A DNA stretch of 64,000 nt from Cephalotrichum gorgonifer (GCA_900312665.1 ONZQ02000012.1:917957-981956); one strand, 5' to 3'. Numbered from the stretch's first letter, positions 21,929-32,885 are shown. Translations and numbers: made by a program. Notes: generated by a model not told the origin, from the sequence alone.

Positions 21929-22908
21929 ATGATTACGGACCTTCAGTTACCGCCGTTCGAATCGGCGCAGGAGCTAATGCGGAAGCTAGACAAGTCCGCT
22001 CAACATGTGCCAGGCCACCCCCATGTACCCCTAGATGACAGAGGTAGAGTGGGAGACCTGCTTGTCCGAGACCTCTGCTCAGACGGCCTGGACCGGGTCG
22101 CCGACAAGCTCTGGTGGATGTCCAAACAAGACAGCGGCAGTATATCGCCGCTCCACCGGCAGCTGGTGAAGCGTCGCAGTATCGTGGTGACAGAGGACCC
22201 GAAGCTCCACTTGGTGTGGATCTACGATCGCACGATCGCATCTTTATCAAGCCGCTCCCGCGATACATCATGTCGTACGCCTTCTGGAGGGACTACCTCA
22301 GCGGGTACACTCTAAGCGACGAACGCGGGAAACGCATCCGACAAGCGGCGCTGGGCTATCTGCGGACCTACCACCATCTCATACAGTACGAGTCCGACCT
22401 ACGCATCGCCCAGGATCGCAGCCTGTGCCTCGTACCTACGGACATCACCTGGGAGCAGTTCTGCAACTTCTCGTCCGACCTGGGCAGCAGCATCGACGAC
22501 CGGGATGCCTCCCCGCGCTACTCGTACGGCGAGATCCGGCTGACCCGGCTCAACCTGTACGCCCCGCTGCTCCTAGGCAGGTCGCACTTCCAGCGGGTCG
22601 AGTACCAGTACGGGTCGTACTTTGCGCGCTTCTACGGGCCGCTGCTGTTCGTGTTCGGTATCGCGTCAGTGGTCCTGAGCGGGCTGGAGGTCATCGTGTC
22701 GGTCGAGGACGGCGGGGCCGGCTGGATGGGCGCGACGGTGTGGGTCAGCGTCACGGCGATCGTGGCGTCGTGCACCCTCCTTCTTACTCTTGGGTTACTT
22801 CTGGTGTATAAGGTGGCGAGGGAGTGGAGGTTTGCGATTCGCGACCGCCGGCGAAGGCTGGAGGAGAGGGCGGCAGGACGGGCTGTCGTCGATAATAGCA
22901 TGGTTTGA
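21929..22908 (+). pseudogene. DUF6601 membrane-protein gene, frameshifted by an 8-bp duplication
   Basis: Two plus-strand frames together encode one DUF6601-type protein. The first starts at 21929 (MITDLQLPPFESAQELMRKL) and reads through LWWMSKQDSGSISPLHRQ and VVTEDPKLHLVWIYDR. The second carries on with DRIFIKPLPRYIMSYAFW, then RYSYGEIRLTRLNLYAPLLL, SHFQRVEYQYGSYFARFYGP and two hydrophobic membrane segments (about 22640-22695 and 22730-22815). The change of frame falls exactly on a tandem 8-bp repeat at 22224-22239. No GT-AG intron can bridge it. Without the extra copy the frame would be continuous and match the family pattern. DUF6601 proteins are small fungal integral membrane proteins of unknown function. 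The break could be a true null allele, a strain polymorphism or a consensus error. Apart from it the gene looks intact, so any loss is recent. Confidence 0.8.
22224..22239. repeat. 8-bp tandem duplication (ACGATCGC x2) causing frameshift
   Basis: Two perfect adjacent copies of ACGATCGC, followed by a further A that extends the match. The duplication adds 8 nt (2 modulo 3) within the conserved stretch of the DUF6601 gene and explains the whole frame change. It is the kind of lesion left by polymerase slippage or by small insertion events. Confidence 0.9.
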
Positions 22909-23688
22909 TGGTGGATCTGAAACAAGCAACCGGCCGCTAGTATTAGATCAGTCTAGTGCCGCTTACAAGTTAAGTAGTATTACGCGGCTAATACGCGGCT
23001 AATTATGGAGTAGCTGGAAAATAACTTTGGTGCCGCGGTCTTACCCGCCCCACGAGCCCACTTTTCAGGGTGCATCATGGTGGTAGCGTCTGTGTTTCTC
23101 GGGAGGGTGCATGTGCGGATGGCGCGCGTTGCCCTTGTTCAGAGTTTTTGTTTCAGGGCGTGCCTAATTTCAGGGTCCGGTAAGGCAGATCCTGGGCTGG
23201 GTAGGATGCTATGTGTTGGACCCTTAAAGATACCAGAAGTAACATCTACGGTACTTGACATGGGTCCCGATATCGCCAAATCGAACAACTAAGTATGAAG
23301 TATATAGGAAGTACCAAGCAATATAAAGCTCTTGGGGTCTAACACATCCCGTCACCAACTGTATTACCTCTGGAAAGCAAACGCTCAAAATGAAGGGGCT
23401 CCCTGGAAATTGGATCCGTATACTCGGTAACTATCTACCCTGCAAAACTCGGGAAAGAAACATTCATCGGAATGCAATTTTACGTCCAGTGGGAGTGTAT
23501 CCTCCTCATTATGCTTTACTCCCCCGGGCGACCTAATTATAAGAAGTCTACTGTGCTTGCATCTGGTCGCTCTCTCACCTCGTGAGCCATTTCCTAGAGT
23601 TGTAGGTGCAGCGTAAAGCTTGTCAATTCTCGTGTTGTTGTATTTTACTATAATCCATAATTTTTTAACTTTCAAAAGTCCTATCAAC
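22909..23688. other. Intergenic region
   Basis: 780 bp between the DUF6601 gene and the broken phosphotransferase gene; it serves as the upstream region of the latter. A/T content rises near 23630-23680. I see no gene. Confidence 0.45.
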
Positions 23689-25173
23689 ATGGCACCTGAC
23701 ATACCGTTCCTCGGGACATATTTTGACGAAATCGTTGAAACAGAAGCCGACAATGAATGCAGGGCCTGGGTTAGAAAAATGCTTGGCGCAAAGGCAGAAC
23801 TAGGGGCCTTCGTCGCCAGCCGCCGGCTACCACCCGTACGTCGCGGGACCGAGGACGAGACCGGAACGGAGACCGGAACCGGGGCCGGAACCGGGACATA
23901 TGTGGCGTTTCTAAAGGGATCGTTCAACTTGGGCTTCCGCTACAGCTTCCCCGAAGGTTCGGACACCATTATTCGGTTCCCGAAACCGGGACACACGGCT
24001 ACGGCCCTGAGGGATGAAAAGGTTGTGAACGAGGTCAGGGTCCTCGAATACCTACGCCAGAATACCACGATCCCCCTTCCGCGCGTACATAGCTGGGGCT
24101 TGACGGCGGAGGGACCACTGGGACTGGGGCCGTTCATCATCATGGACTTTGTTGAAGGGACCCTTCTGACGGACGTGCTGAAGAGGCCGACGGCAAATGA
24201 GCAAGAGCGCCACATTTTGAATCCGGACGTCGACAATGCCATGCTAGACAACGTCTACCGCCAGATCGCCGGCTAACTCCTCCAGTTATCTCGTCTCAAA
24301 TTTCCTCGTATCGGGGCTATATCGCAGGACCCGGACTCTCCCGCCGGCTGGGCAGTAACCGGAAGGCCCCTGACCTACAACATGAACGAATTGGTCACCA
24401 CCACCACCTATCCTCCAGACCAGTTTCCCACGGCCCCCTTCGACAGAGCAAGCGATTACTTCGCATCGCTTGCCAGTGACCACTTCACCCATCTCCGGGC
24501 CCAGCGCAACCTCGCCTATTTTGAGGAGACGGTACGCTGCCGTTACATCGCCCGTCACCAATTCGCACGGCTGATCCCCGAGTACTGCCTCGATGACGCG
24601 GGGTTTCTCCTCTTCTGCGACGACATGCGGCCGGGGAACATGCTCGTAGACCCCGAGACGTTCCGGATAACGGCGGTCCTAGACCTGGAGTTTACGAACG
24701 CGGTGCCGGCCCAGTTCTCGTACAACCCGCCCTGGTGGCTGCTGCTGTCGTCCCCGTGTCACTGGCTCGACCGCGGGACCTTCGACGAGTTCCTCGCCTT
24801 GTATGAGCCGAGGATGGAGCAGTTTCTGCGGGCACTGGAGCATGTTGAGGGGGAGGAGGGGTCGACCCCGCCGGGCCTGCACGATGCTGTGGCTCTCTCT
24901 ACCCGTATGCGCGAGTCCTGGAAGACGGGGCGCTTCTGGTTCGACTTCATGGCGAGGAAGAGTCTTGATATAGACGTCACGTACTGGACAGTGATGCACG
25001 AGAAGCACAAGGATGGCAGTGGTGGTGGGAGCGACGACGAACAGCTGCTTGACTACGAAGTGTTGCTTGACAACGAGTCACGATCCGAGATGGAGTTGCT
25101 GGTCGGAGTGAAGATGGAGCAGGCGAAGGCTTATGATGAAGAGCATAAAGTCATGTTTTCGAAGAAAGAGTGA
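23689..25173 (+). pseudogene. Aminoglycoside-phosphotransferase-like (APH) gene with an internal stop
   Basis: A single frame from ATG 23689 to the stop at 25173 encodes an APH-type small-molecule kinase fold, but it is broken by an in-frame TAA at 24274-24276. Upstream of the stop are DTIIRFPKPGHTA, NEVRVLEYLRQNTTIPLPRV and FIIMDFVEGTLL. Downstream, in the same frame, are LQLSRLKFPRIGAI, FLLFCDDMRPGNMLVD, TAVLDLEFTNAVPAQF and PPWWLLL. The stop replaces a residue in the usually hydrophobic YRQIAG-x-LLQL helix. No intron of workable size can remove it. The catalytic HxDxxxxN motif reads CDDMRPGN, so the His is absent even apart from the stop. A Gly/Thr tandem run (ETGTETGTGAGTGTY) lies at about residues 59-73. 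Functional restart at the Met at 24382 is unlikely, since it would lack the N-lobe. Confidence 0.75.
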
Positions 25174-26063
25174 TTCTCCTGGGATGGATGTTTTCCCGAC
25201 ATGTAATACTAACAGATGGAACTAATGGGCTGGGAGTAATGGCGGCTTACACTAGTAGCTGGGGAGATGCCCACTGGTCTTGGGATCCTGGCTGAACTTT
25301 AGTGTTGGAAAATGGGTAACTTGAAATGGTGAAGGCTTGTGGTGGATGTATCTCGATGCGCTGTCCCACGAAATTTGGTCTTACCCTACGACATGAGGAA
25401 GTTGAGGCAAATATAGGAGGGATTGCGTTCGACGAAGACGGGCTTGTGAAATGATAATACTGAAGCGGCATATGCAATCCGGAGTATTAAGGCATTCTTC
25501 CTAACAATTTTGACCCTACCATCCGCCATGTGGATCCACTACACACGAACCCCCCCCCCCCCCCCGATCCTGGAGTTCTGCGTCCCAGTTTTTCTTGAAT
25601 TTCACAGAGCAAGCGAATATACATTAACCATCTCTATTTCTACATAGTTGCACTGCCTTTCGAGGGCCAAGGAGGAAGTATGCCTTGTTGGTGGAGTTCC
25701 GCCGCAGACTGTTACACGGCGTCACAATAAGAAGTGATAGAGGACACTGCCACTTACCAACCAGCCTATCGGAAACCATTCCGTGTGTTTGGGCGTTCAC
25801 TGTCAATGCATGCAGTTGGTTCAAGGCTCCCTCGCTGGGAGCAGGCTGTGGAAATCAGCTCGGATTGCACGTCCGACAATGGAAGAATACTTATTGGCCA
25901 CGGGAGGGAATTGTGGAAAGACATGATATATCATCCTTGACTCCACCTCCCGCACACCCTCCACCTGCGTTATCCCGGTCCTGAACAAAACACAGGAGCC
26001 CATACCAAACTCGGAGCAAAACTCTCACTGGGTGATTCTACTTCTCAGGCACAGGCAGCCAAC
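25174..26063. other. Intergenic region with a poly-C run
   Basis: 890 bp between the APH pseudogene and the GNAT-ankyrin gene. It contains a 16-base poly-C run at 25550-25565, whose length is prone to sequencing error. Short frames overlap on both strands with no domain. The last few hundred bases are presumably the promoter of the plus-strand gene at 26064. Confidence 0.5.
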
Positions 26064-28032
26064 ATGGTTCTCTCCGTCGAGATAACGAGCGAGGTCGGTG
26101 CGAGCAAAGATAACGTCCATTACGGGTCGTTTCGAAAATGGCTGACCCCGATCTTGGCCCGCGCCACCATTCACCCAGACGAGAGTAGACCGCCCGACGA
26201 AGTAGGCGAGGCGCTCGGTTTCATCATCCGTCGGCCCTGGATCCAATCGGACTTTTATGAAAACATGGAAGTTCCTCATATGGGAACAATGAATCTCGCC
26301 TTTGACTTGTTCGATCGGTATGGACGTCTCAAAGAAGAAATTCGTGAGCATCCCCTGCGCAAGGGCTCAGGGGTGTGGAAAACTGAGCTGGACAATGGGG
26401 ATCTCTTACTGGTCGAGGACGTCAAGGTGGAAAGAAAATACCGAAGAATGGGTATCGGATCGAAACTCGTCTTGCATATCCTCGAAGAGGCCCTAAGGCC
26501 TCGGTACAACGTCGCCTTCGCGTTTGCCGGCGCAGCCGCATATTACGATGATGATGGAGCTGCCGGTGAGCCAGGGCCGAGCAACATACCCCATCGAGCC
26601 AAAGTTGAGGCAGTTGTGTCCTTTTTCCGCTCCTTGCAATTTCGACGGGTTGGTCTCTCGGGGTGGCTTGCCTTGGCCGACGATACGGATCATCCATCAC
26701 GGCGCTTGGCGCGTGACAAAGATCCAGACCCGAAAGTCGAGCTTGACGATATAATCGACAGCGACTCTGATGAGGAAGTCATCCAGTGCAACTCCGACTT
26801 CACACAAACTAGGGTCAAGAAGAGCGAGTGGGATGCCCGTTGGCTCGGCATCTCGCCGAGGCAGAAGCCACCCATTACTAGCCGCAAGCGCCCCCTGCAC
26901 TATGCAGTGAAAACTCTTCCCGACAAAGACGCGCTTGTGCTCCTAAAGTCCCATACGCGAGATGGAATCTTGGAAGAGTTTCCTCTTGCCGCCTTGGATG
27001 GACGCGGCGACACTGTACTACATGCTGCCGCCAAAGCCTCAAAACCTAGGTGTGTGGCGTGGCTCCTTCGGGAGCTGACCAACCCAACCTTTACGAAAGC
27101 CGAAAACTACGCAGGCTACACACCGTTGGAAGCATTGCGGGCGAAGCTAGAGGCTAGCAGAGTGCAAGCTTCCTACGGCCATGGTCGCATGCAGATAGTT
27201 GCTGACCAGTTCGATGGCTTCGACGAAGATTCCGTGACGTGCCTTCTCCTTCTTCAAGGGGTCAGTGAGCCATCACCAGACCAGCGCATGCGGGCCAAGT
27301 TTGGCTGCAGTTGCGGCGAGTGCCTCGGGGGCTTCTTAAGCCCGCGCATGTTGCTGAAACTGAAGGAGCAGGCCAAGATGTGTTACGGGTTCCTCATCCA
27401 CGTCATTCCTCCAGGCACCCAAGGCTGGTATACAGAATTCAAGGACATGCTCAACCGCTTCCCCGAGTCCTTCCAGTCCCACATCAGGGGTAGCAAGGCC
27501 CTTCAAGGAGCCTTTATCTCTCTCATGGGCGCCGTAGTGGATTGTCTCTCGGACCGGAAAATCCCTGGAAAGTCCGCCGTGGTCGAATATCTTCAGGCAA
27601 CTGAGATGTGGGCTCAGGTCGAAACCCGTTACTTTGCCCAGGGAGGCACAGTCGCCGCTGTGGTCGGCGCCGTCTTTGACAAGGCTAAGTTGCTCGATCC
27701 CGAGGTAGGCGATGGGGAGCTAGAGGCGGACCTGGATGAATATTACAATGGCAGTCCAAACTGCAGAAACGATTTGGAATTCGAGTTTGTGCGCGGCCAT
27801 TGTGCGGATGATGCTACAAAAGAGGAGGAGTCAGGAAGGCCCTTGCCGTGAGTGCGACCGTTCTTTCACGCAGATCAAGCCACAGATACTAACATATGCG
27901 CTTTACAGGGTGCCCATGCCATGGATGACGGAGATGTTCCGCCTGGGTTTGGAAGGGAAAGACCCATACAACCATTTGAGAATGCAAACCTCGGCTTATG
28001 ACTATCTAACCTGCTCTCTCCCCGCTTCATGA
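26064..28032 (+). CDS. GNAT acetyltransferase-like + ankyrin-repeat protein
   Basis: Two exons (26064-27847 and 27909-28032) join in frame to 635 residues. Residues about 40-235 look like a GNAT fold: DLLLVEDVKVERKYRRMGIG, with the acetyl-CoA loop RRMGIGSK at 127-134, then a helix and SFFRSLQFRRVGLSGW as the final strand pair. An acidic Ser/Asp linker follows (IIDSDSDEEVI). Residues about 285-370 hold ankyrin-type units (RPLHYAVKTL, GDTVLHAAAKASKPRCVAWL, AGYTPLEALR). A cysteine motif CSCGECLGGFLSPRM near residues 413-427 recurs in fungal ankyrin proteins. The rest is helical, and exon 2 adds a conserved-looking tail (WMTEMFRLGLEGKDPYNHLR). Its last 31 bp overlap the 3' end of the convergent ankyrin gene. 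The substrate is unknown. It may be an effector-sensing or signalling protein, but that rests only on architecture and neighbours. Confidence 0.75.
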
Positions 28033-30493
28033 TAATAGTCAATATAAAATTTCAAATCCGCAGGCAGGGCCAGAGCGTCTTCGGAGAAGGCAACAACACC
28101 ACCAATTGGAGCTTGTTCCACCAGGTGTAGGGAAGTGCGCGATAGTTTCGGGCCGGGCGTTGCGGGATCTTGACTGATGTCAGCTTGGCCATCAAAATTT
28201 GACCCCGGAATAGACTTCGTACCTGGCAGCTTGAGCCCGTGGAACTTGCCCTTGACGGCATCCACTAGCGTGAATTCATTTTCAGTTCTTCGCAAGATCA
28301 ATGCAGAATATTTCGCAATCTGTCCTTCGTTCCCTGCATCGAGCACCAGGTCAAGAATAGCCATGTTGGCAGCATTCGGGTTCTCGTGGGCTTTGTCCAC
28401 TTGGAAACCCATTCGCTCTTCCCTTTCATAGTTCTGGTACGCAATATTGACACATATGTCGATGGGAGTTTCACCTCGAGAAGACAGGAGATTAGTCGCA
28501 ATGCCGGCTGTCTCTACCAACCTCGCTACAGCATCAAAGTTCCCACAATAGACGGCGAGGTGTAGCGCCGTATAGCCGGCCATGTTGCGGCTTGAGTGGC
28601 CCCGAAGCTGTGCGTTCAAGTATTTAGGATCACCAAATTGCTCAAGAACTGTGGCAAAAACACCGGGGCTCGCGGGGCGCCTCTCAGTCGACATATAAGC
28701 AGCGCATTGGAGGGCAGTCGCACCCATACCATCCAGATAGCTAATGTTCCAAAACAGAGTATCCTTGTTTTGAGCGAGAGACAGGAGGAATGATATCTTG
28801 GGCTCCATGTTTGGAGTATTGTAGGACCTGTGGATGAGATCGTAGAGGAGCGTGTTACCGCCGGCTCTTTTCTTGAGGTTGATATTGTGAGCTTCGAGAA
28901 CGTGTCTGGCGACATCGAAATGGCCCATCGTGAGAGCGGCCAAAAAAATTGCAAAGGCGTCCGCAGGGGATAGCAGCACGCCAGACCTTTGGATTAGTCG
29001 GAGAATTCCAATTGTGAAATACGGGTCCTTGGTTAGGGACAGAGTCTTAACAACTGCCTTCACGTCGGATTTGATGCCCGCTGCGATGTCCCCTCGACCG
29101 TCGATCAGAAAGTCAAAGCTTGCCTTAAGACCCTCAAACGCTACCAGGGCTAGAGCGATTACCCACAACTCCGGTGTAGGCCTCAGCACCCCATTTTGGT
29201 ACGTCCAAAGGTAGTGCAGGACAGCAGTGTTATTAGATAGGCAAGCGTTCACAAACGGGTGAGTAATATTGCTGCGTCTACTGTGTTGAAGAGGCCCTAT
29301 GGAACGAATAGGGTCCAGGCCAGACTCGACGAGGAGAACCATGCAGGATAACGCCATGCGTTGGTGCTCTTTTCCGTGTAGGATGTACTCACGGACGCGG
29401 AAGCTCGGATGACGGTGTAGTGCTTGAAAAAGCGCTAGGTAGCCCGGCTATGGGGTTCGGCGCACTCGGAAGTAAGGCGATTGCGAAGATCAGAGTCGCC
29501 CCCTGACCTGCTGAGAAGGATCTCGAGTAGATCTGCTTGATGGAAGGTAACTGCTCGTGTGATGGGTGATTCTCCGAAGGCGTGACCGCCCGGCTTCCGT
29601 GGATGTTGATGTATAACAAACGGGTCAGCTCCTAGGGCGAGGAGAACCCGTACAGCGCATTGATTTCCGGCCACTACCGCCCAAAGCAGTGGAGTGCCCC
29701 CAGAGTGGCCGAATGGGCTATCATATAGCTCCTTATACATCAACTCTCGCTTGCAGACCTTGTCAAGTTCCGCGCCGTGTTGCAGTAAAGCCGACGCCAC
29801 TACGGGTATGTCATCGTCGCTAAATGCTGAGAGGAAGTGAAGGGCCGTAACACCGTACTCTGTGGCATGAGCCGCGTTGACTCCACGAGCAAGTAGTATG
29901 TCGACCACGAGCCTATGGCCTCCTCTGCAGGCCATAATAAGAGGCGTTTCTCCGAGAACGTTTTCGCCCTCGTATGCTTCTTGAGGCAATTCCGGCGGGA
30001 TTTTAAGAAGGAGCTCGACATTGCCCGTAAGCGCCGCTTCATCGATAAGTGCGGATAGCTCGCCAGTCTGCTGCATGCGACGGCTTTTGTCCAGCAACGC
30101 TTGATTGAGCCAGGGGCAGATGACGCCGTTCTCTTGGCGGATATTATGTATTGCGGCGTTGAAACGCACCGCATTCAATTGGCGGAATCGCTTCTGGGCT
30201 GTAGCGCTTCCCGCTCGGGTGGCTGCCAGCAGCCACTCTATCTCCTCATCCTGGGATGCCACAAGGGGCCGTCCAAAGACGTCACTGAGACGTCCAACGC
30301 AGGCCTGCGCTTCGACCTGTCCATTACCGGCAGCGAATTCCAAGAGCTCTAGGGCATTGTCAATTCTCGACTTCGTGGGGTCTTTGGAATTGATGATAAC
30401 TATCGCATATTCGTACGCAGCAGAAGCTCGGTCTGAGTCTGAGTTCCGAGGATCTGTGGCATCCTGCAGAAGTTGATTCTCTAACAGATCCAT
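28002..30493 (-). CDS. Sel1-like + ankyrin-repeat protein with an unresolved frame break
   Basis: Two long minus-strand frames appear to be one protein. The 5' part (30493-29435, 352 codons) starts MDLLENQLLQDATDPRNSDS. It has Sel1-like helices (ALELLEFAAGNGQVEAQACV, WLLAATRAGSATAQKRF) and then ankyrin units (GETPLIMACRGGHRLVVDIL, YGVTALHFLSAF, GGTPLLWAVVAGNQ). The 3' part (to 28002) has MALSCMVLLVESGLDPI, MGATALQCAAYM, MAGYTALHLAVYCGNFDAVA and RGETPIDICVNIAYQNYERE. Coding-like sequence for the 3' frame (GYLALFQALHRHPSFRVREY) begins about 29453, before the first Met. I found no GT-AG intron of suitable phase between about 29430 and 29520, so either a frameshift exists or the model is incomplete. 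This may be the C-terminal half of the kinase gene just upstream, since kinase-Sel1-ankyrin proteins are common in fungi. Confidence 0.6.
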
Positions 30494-30727
30494 TACGGAC
30501 CGGGGGAGCAGCCAGAAAATGGTGCTCTCCTGCGAAGGCTACGGAGAGGAAATTGTGAATAAGGTAAATACATCCACGAGGATAGGCGGGAGCATCCGGG
30601 TTGTACATACCTTGAAAATAGTCTTATGTGTTGTGACAATCTTCAGGTCCATAAGCTGCTAGACCTCGCCGCCAATACTATCTTATGTTAGCGCTGCCTA
30701 TAAGTGAAACAAAGCCGAAGTAATAAC

Positions 30728-32320
30728 TCACGACTCTTCCACATAACCCGCCATCCGGTCTGCCAAATGGACAACGCTCGCGGGTATCAAAGTACGCCTA
30801 GATAGCGAGCGTGAATTTATGGCCCGCCACTCCTTCAAGTGGCGCTTCCACCTGAACTTCTTGCCCGTGTTGACCTCGATGATAAACTTTGCTTCCTTGA
30901 GATAGCTCCGGGTTCGGCCGCAGCAGTGAGAAATAGCTTCGATCTCCCTTTTGCTTATCGTGGCCCTAGAGGGAACATGTTCTCCGGACAGCTTTCGTAT
31001 TTTCGCTTTGCTCATTTCCATAATGTCACTCATTTTTACCCAAAAGTTTGGCTTCAGAGCCGGGCCGTCAACTTTTGAGGCGTGCTCCTGCTTGCGAGGA
31101 AGTAGGAAATGCAAGTGATCCCGAAGCATGTACCTGAGAGCCATGGTGGCGTGTTCCGCGGATTCAGGTCGTTCACGGGCATCGGCGGCCAACAATGCGT
31201 CGCAAAGGTACATAAACCAGGAAGCGACATTGTAGTCGGCAAAGATGGAACTTTCATTCCAAGACAGAAAATCATTGGCCTTGATTGGGACGGCGACTTG
31301 CGTCGAGTCGTTATGGCCAAGTGCAAATATCCAGGCAGCCAGTCGGTTCTCTTCTTTGAGAGACTGAAGGTCGGACTCGGGCATGGTCATGATGCCGTCC
31401 ACGATGTGGCTACCAACTAGAAGAAAGGCCAAGGTGATACCGAGCGAGAATAGATCGGTCTTGACAAGGCCGTCTTGTCCCAGCCGAACAGATTCATCCC
31501 CGCATTCGGGGGCGCGGTAGGCCCTTGTCCCAGGAGGCGGCCGGCACGGGCCATTTGTTTGGCTGAATAGTATGGCAGAGCCAAAATCAGCAACCTTGGC
31601 AGTATACCCGATACGCCATGAGTTGAAAATGAGGATATTGTTCGGTTTCAAATCTCCATGAATCACGCCGTGGGTGTGGAGCGCGCTGAGGGCTGATGTG
31701 ATGTCCATACAAAGTCCAAGTCGCTCTCGGAGCGTCAATGACCGTGAACTGCGGAATTTTAAGAGGTCCCCGAACTTCGTTCCTTCGAGGATCAGCGCTG
31801 GCGTCGGTTGAGCCGGTCCCGTCGGTAGTGTTTGCCAGCAGCATCCATAGGCGGTGACGATATTTTTGTGCTTCGCCAGCGGTTCGGTCTTCAGAATTTG
31901 ATATTCTTTCGTCAGAGAGCGCAGTAGCTTAAAGTTATGGGAGAACTGGTCGTCTGGCCCGAGTTTCGGTGCTTTGATGGCCACGAGTCGTCGTACCCAA
32001 TGGAAATAATGAAGGTTGGCGGTGGTCTGCCGGATTAAAAATCTACGCGGGAGTAGAGTGACACAGAAAGACGCGCCTGAGTACACATTCCTGGGCAGAA
32101 ACATGTTCCAAGGGCCCAGGTGGATGGAGAGGAACACCAGCGTAGCCCACTCCTCCTCTTCATCAGCATTGTGATGCAATGCAGTAGCGAGGAATGACTG
32201 TATGTCAAAGTGTGAGTTGGGATTATCGGTACCACTTCTCTCATCTGCCGTTGCTGCCCCGTCGCTACGATGACTAGCATCTACGCTGTAGCCATAATCG
32301 GAATACCCTGAATAGTCCAT
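30728..32320 (-). CDS. Protein kinase-like protein
   Basis: A 530-residue frame with a canonical-looking protein-kinase core: a Gly-rich-loop equivalent YSGASFCV (80-87), VAIK Lys116, the catalytic loop IHGDLKPNN (220-228, HGD in place of HRD as in many fungal members), VADFGSA (DFG 245-247), TRAYRAPE as the APE region, and DLFSLGITLAFLLVG. The kinase is probably active. The C-terminal 120 residues are basic and unassigned. The frame ends at TGA, which lies inside a perfect GTGAGT donor at 30729-30724, so the true gene may splice onward. A reading frame about 30-130 bp downstream (MDLKIVTTHKTIFK, then PSQESTIFWLLPRSVMDLLE after a GTATGT..AG intron) leads into the Sel1/ankyrin gene. I could not find a phase-consistent junction, so it is listed separately. 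It is divergent from the HeLo-like pseudokinase gene. Confidence 0.75.
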   Translation of the reverse strand: MDYSGYSDYGYSVDASHRSDGAATADERSGTDNPNSHFDIQSFLATALHHNADEEEEWATLVFLSIHLGPWNMFLPRNVYSGASFCVTLLPRRFLIRQTTANLHYFHWVRRLVAIKAPKLGPDDQFSHNFKLLRSLTKEYQILKTEPLAKHKNIVTAYGCCWQTLPTGPAQPTPALILEGTKFGDLLKFRSSRSLTLRERLGLCMDITSALSALHTHGVIHGDLKPNNILIFNSWRIGYTAKVADFGSAILFSQTNGPCRPPPGTRAYRAPECGDESVRLGQDGLVKTDLFSLGITLAFLLVGSHIVDGIMTMPESDLQSLKEENRLAAWIFALGHNDSTQVAVPIKANDFLSWNESSIFADYNVASWFMYLCDALLAADARERPESAEHATMALRYMLRDHLHFLLPRKQEHASKVDGPALKPNFWVKMSDIMEMSKAKIRKLSGEHVPSRATISKREIEAISHCCGRTRSYLKEAKFIIEVNTGKKFRWKRHLKEWRAINSRSLSRRTLIPASVVHLADRMAGYVEES

Positions 32321-32885
32321 GCTTTGGTGGTATTACGTTTGGAGAGGCGTATCGTTCGTGGTCAAAACGCTAGAAAGAGGATTTGCAGCGCGTTTGGTGA
32401 CTCGTAAGGGTGAAAGTCAAGATACGCGCTGCCATTCCGGGTTTGTCCAGTTTGTCGTATGGTTCGGGCTGCGCCCCGAGATATTTATATTTATGTGTTC
32501 TCCATTGGTAATGAATAACGAACTGTACTGCGCCACGTTGGACGTTGGGCCCAACTGCATAAACGAAGTCGGCCACCCAACAAGGCCCTCCCATCCTGGG
32601 TTTCCAATGAGGCAGTGGACTACTACCGCGCCACTTACACGCCTGTCGTGAGGAGCCAGCCTTCGCCTAACAGGAGCCATAAAAGGCCCAGTGAAAGAGG
32701 GACGACAAATGTAAGCCTGCACTGGGCTGACAAGTATAAGCGCAAAATACGGCAGCGGTAAGGCGGTCGTACCTCTCTCTATCTACGTGGGGTGGCACTA
32801 TATTGAAGGACAGAACACCCGCATGTTCGACACCCAACATCACAAACACCATCTCCTTCCTCCTGCTCGGACCAGCACCTGAACC
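32321..32885. promoter_or_regulatory. Divergent promoter between kinase and HeLo-pseudokinase genes
   Basis: 565 bp separate the starts of two head-to-head genes, one for an apparently active kinase and one for a pseudokinase. Frames in this interval overlap on both strands and carry no domain. Shared control is possible; no element is named. Confidence 0.5.

Noticed and set aside
24240..24300. An intron that would remove the TAA in the APH gene at 23.7 kb
   Set aside because: The only GT..AG pair spanning the stop is about 33 nt and would delete conserved helix residues.
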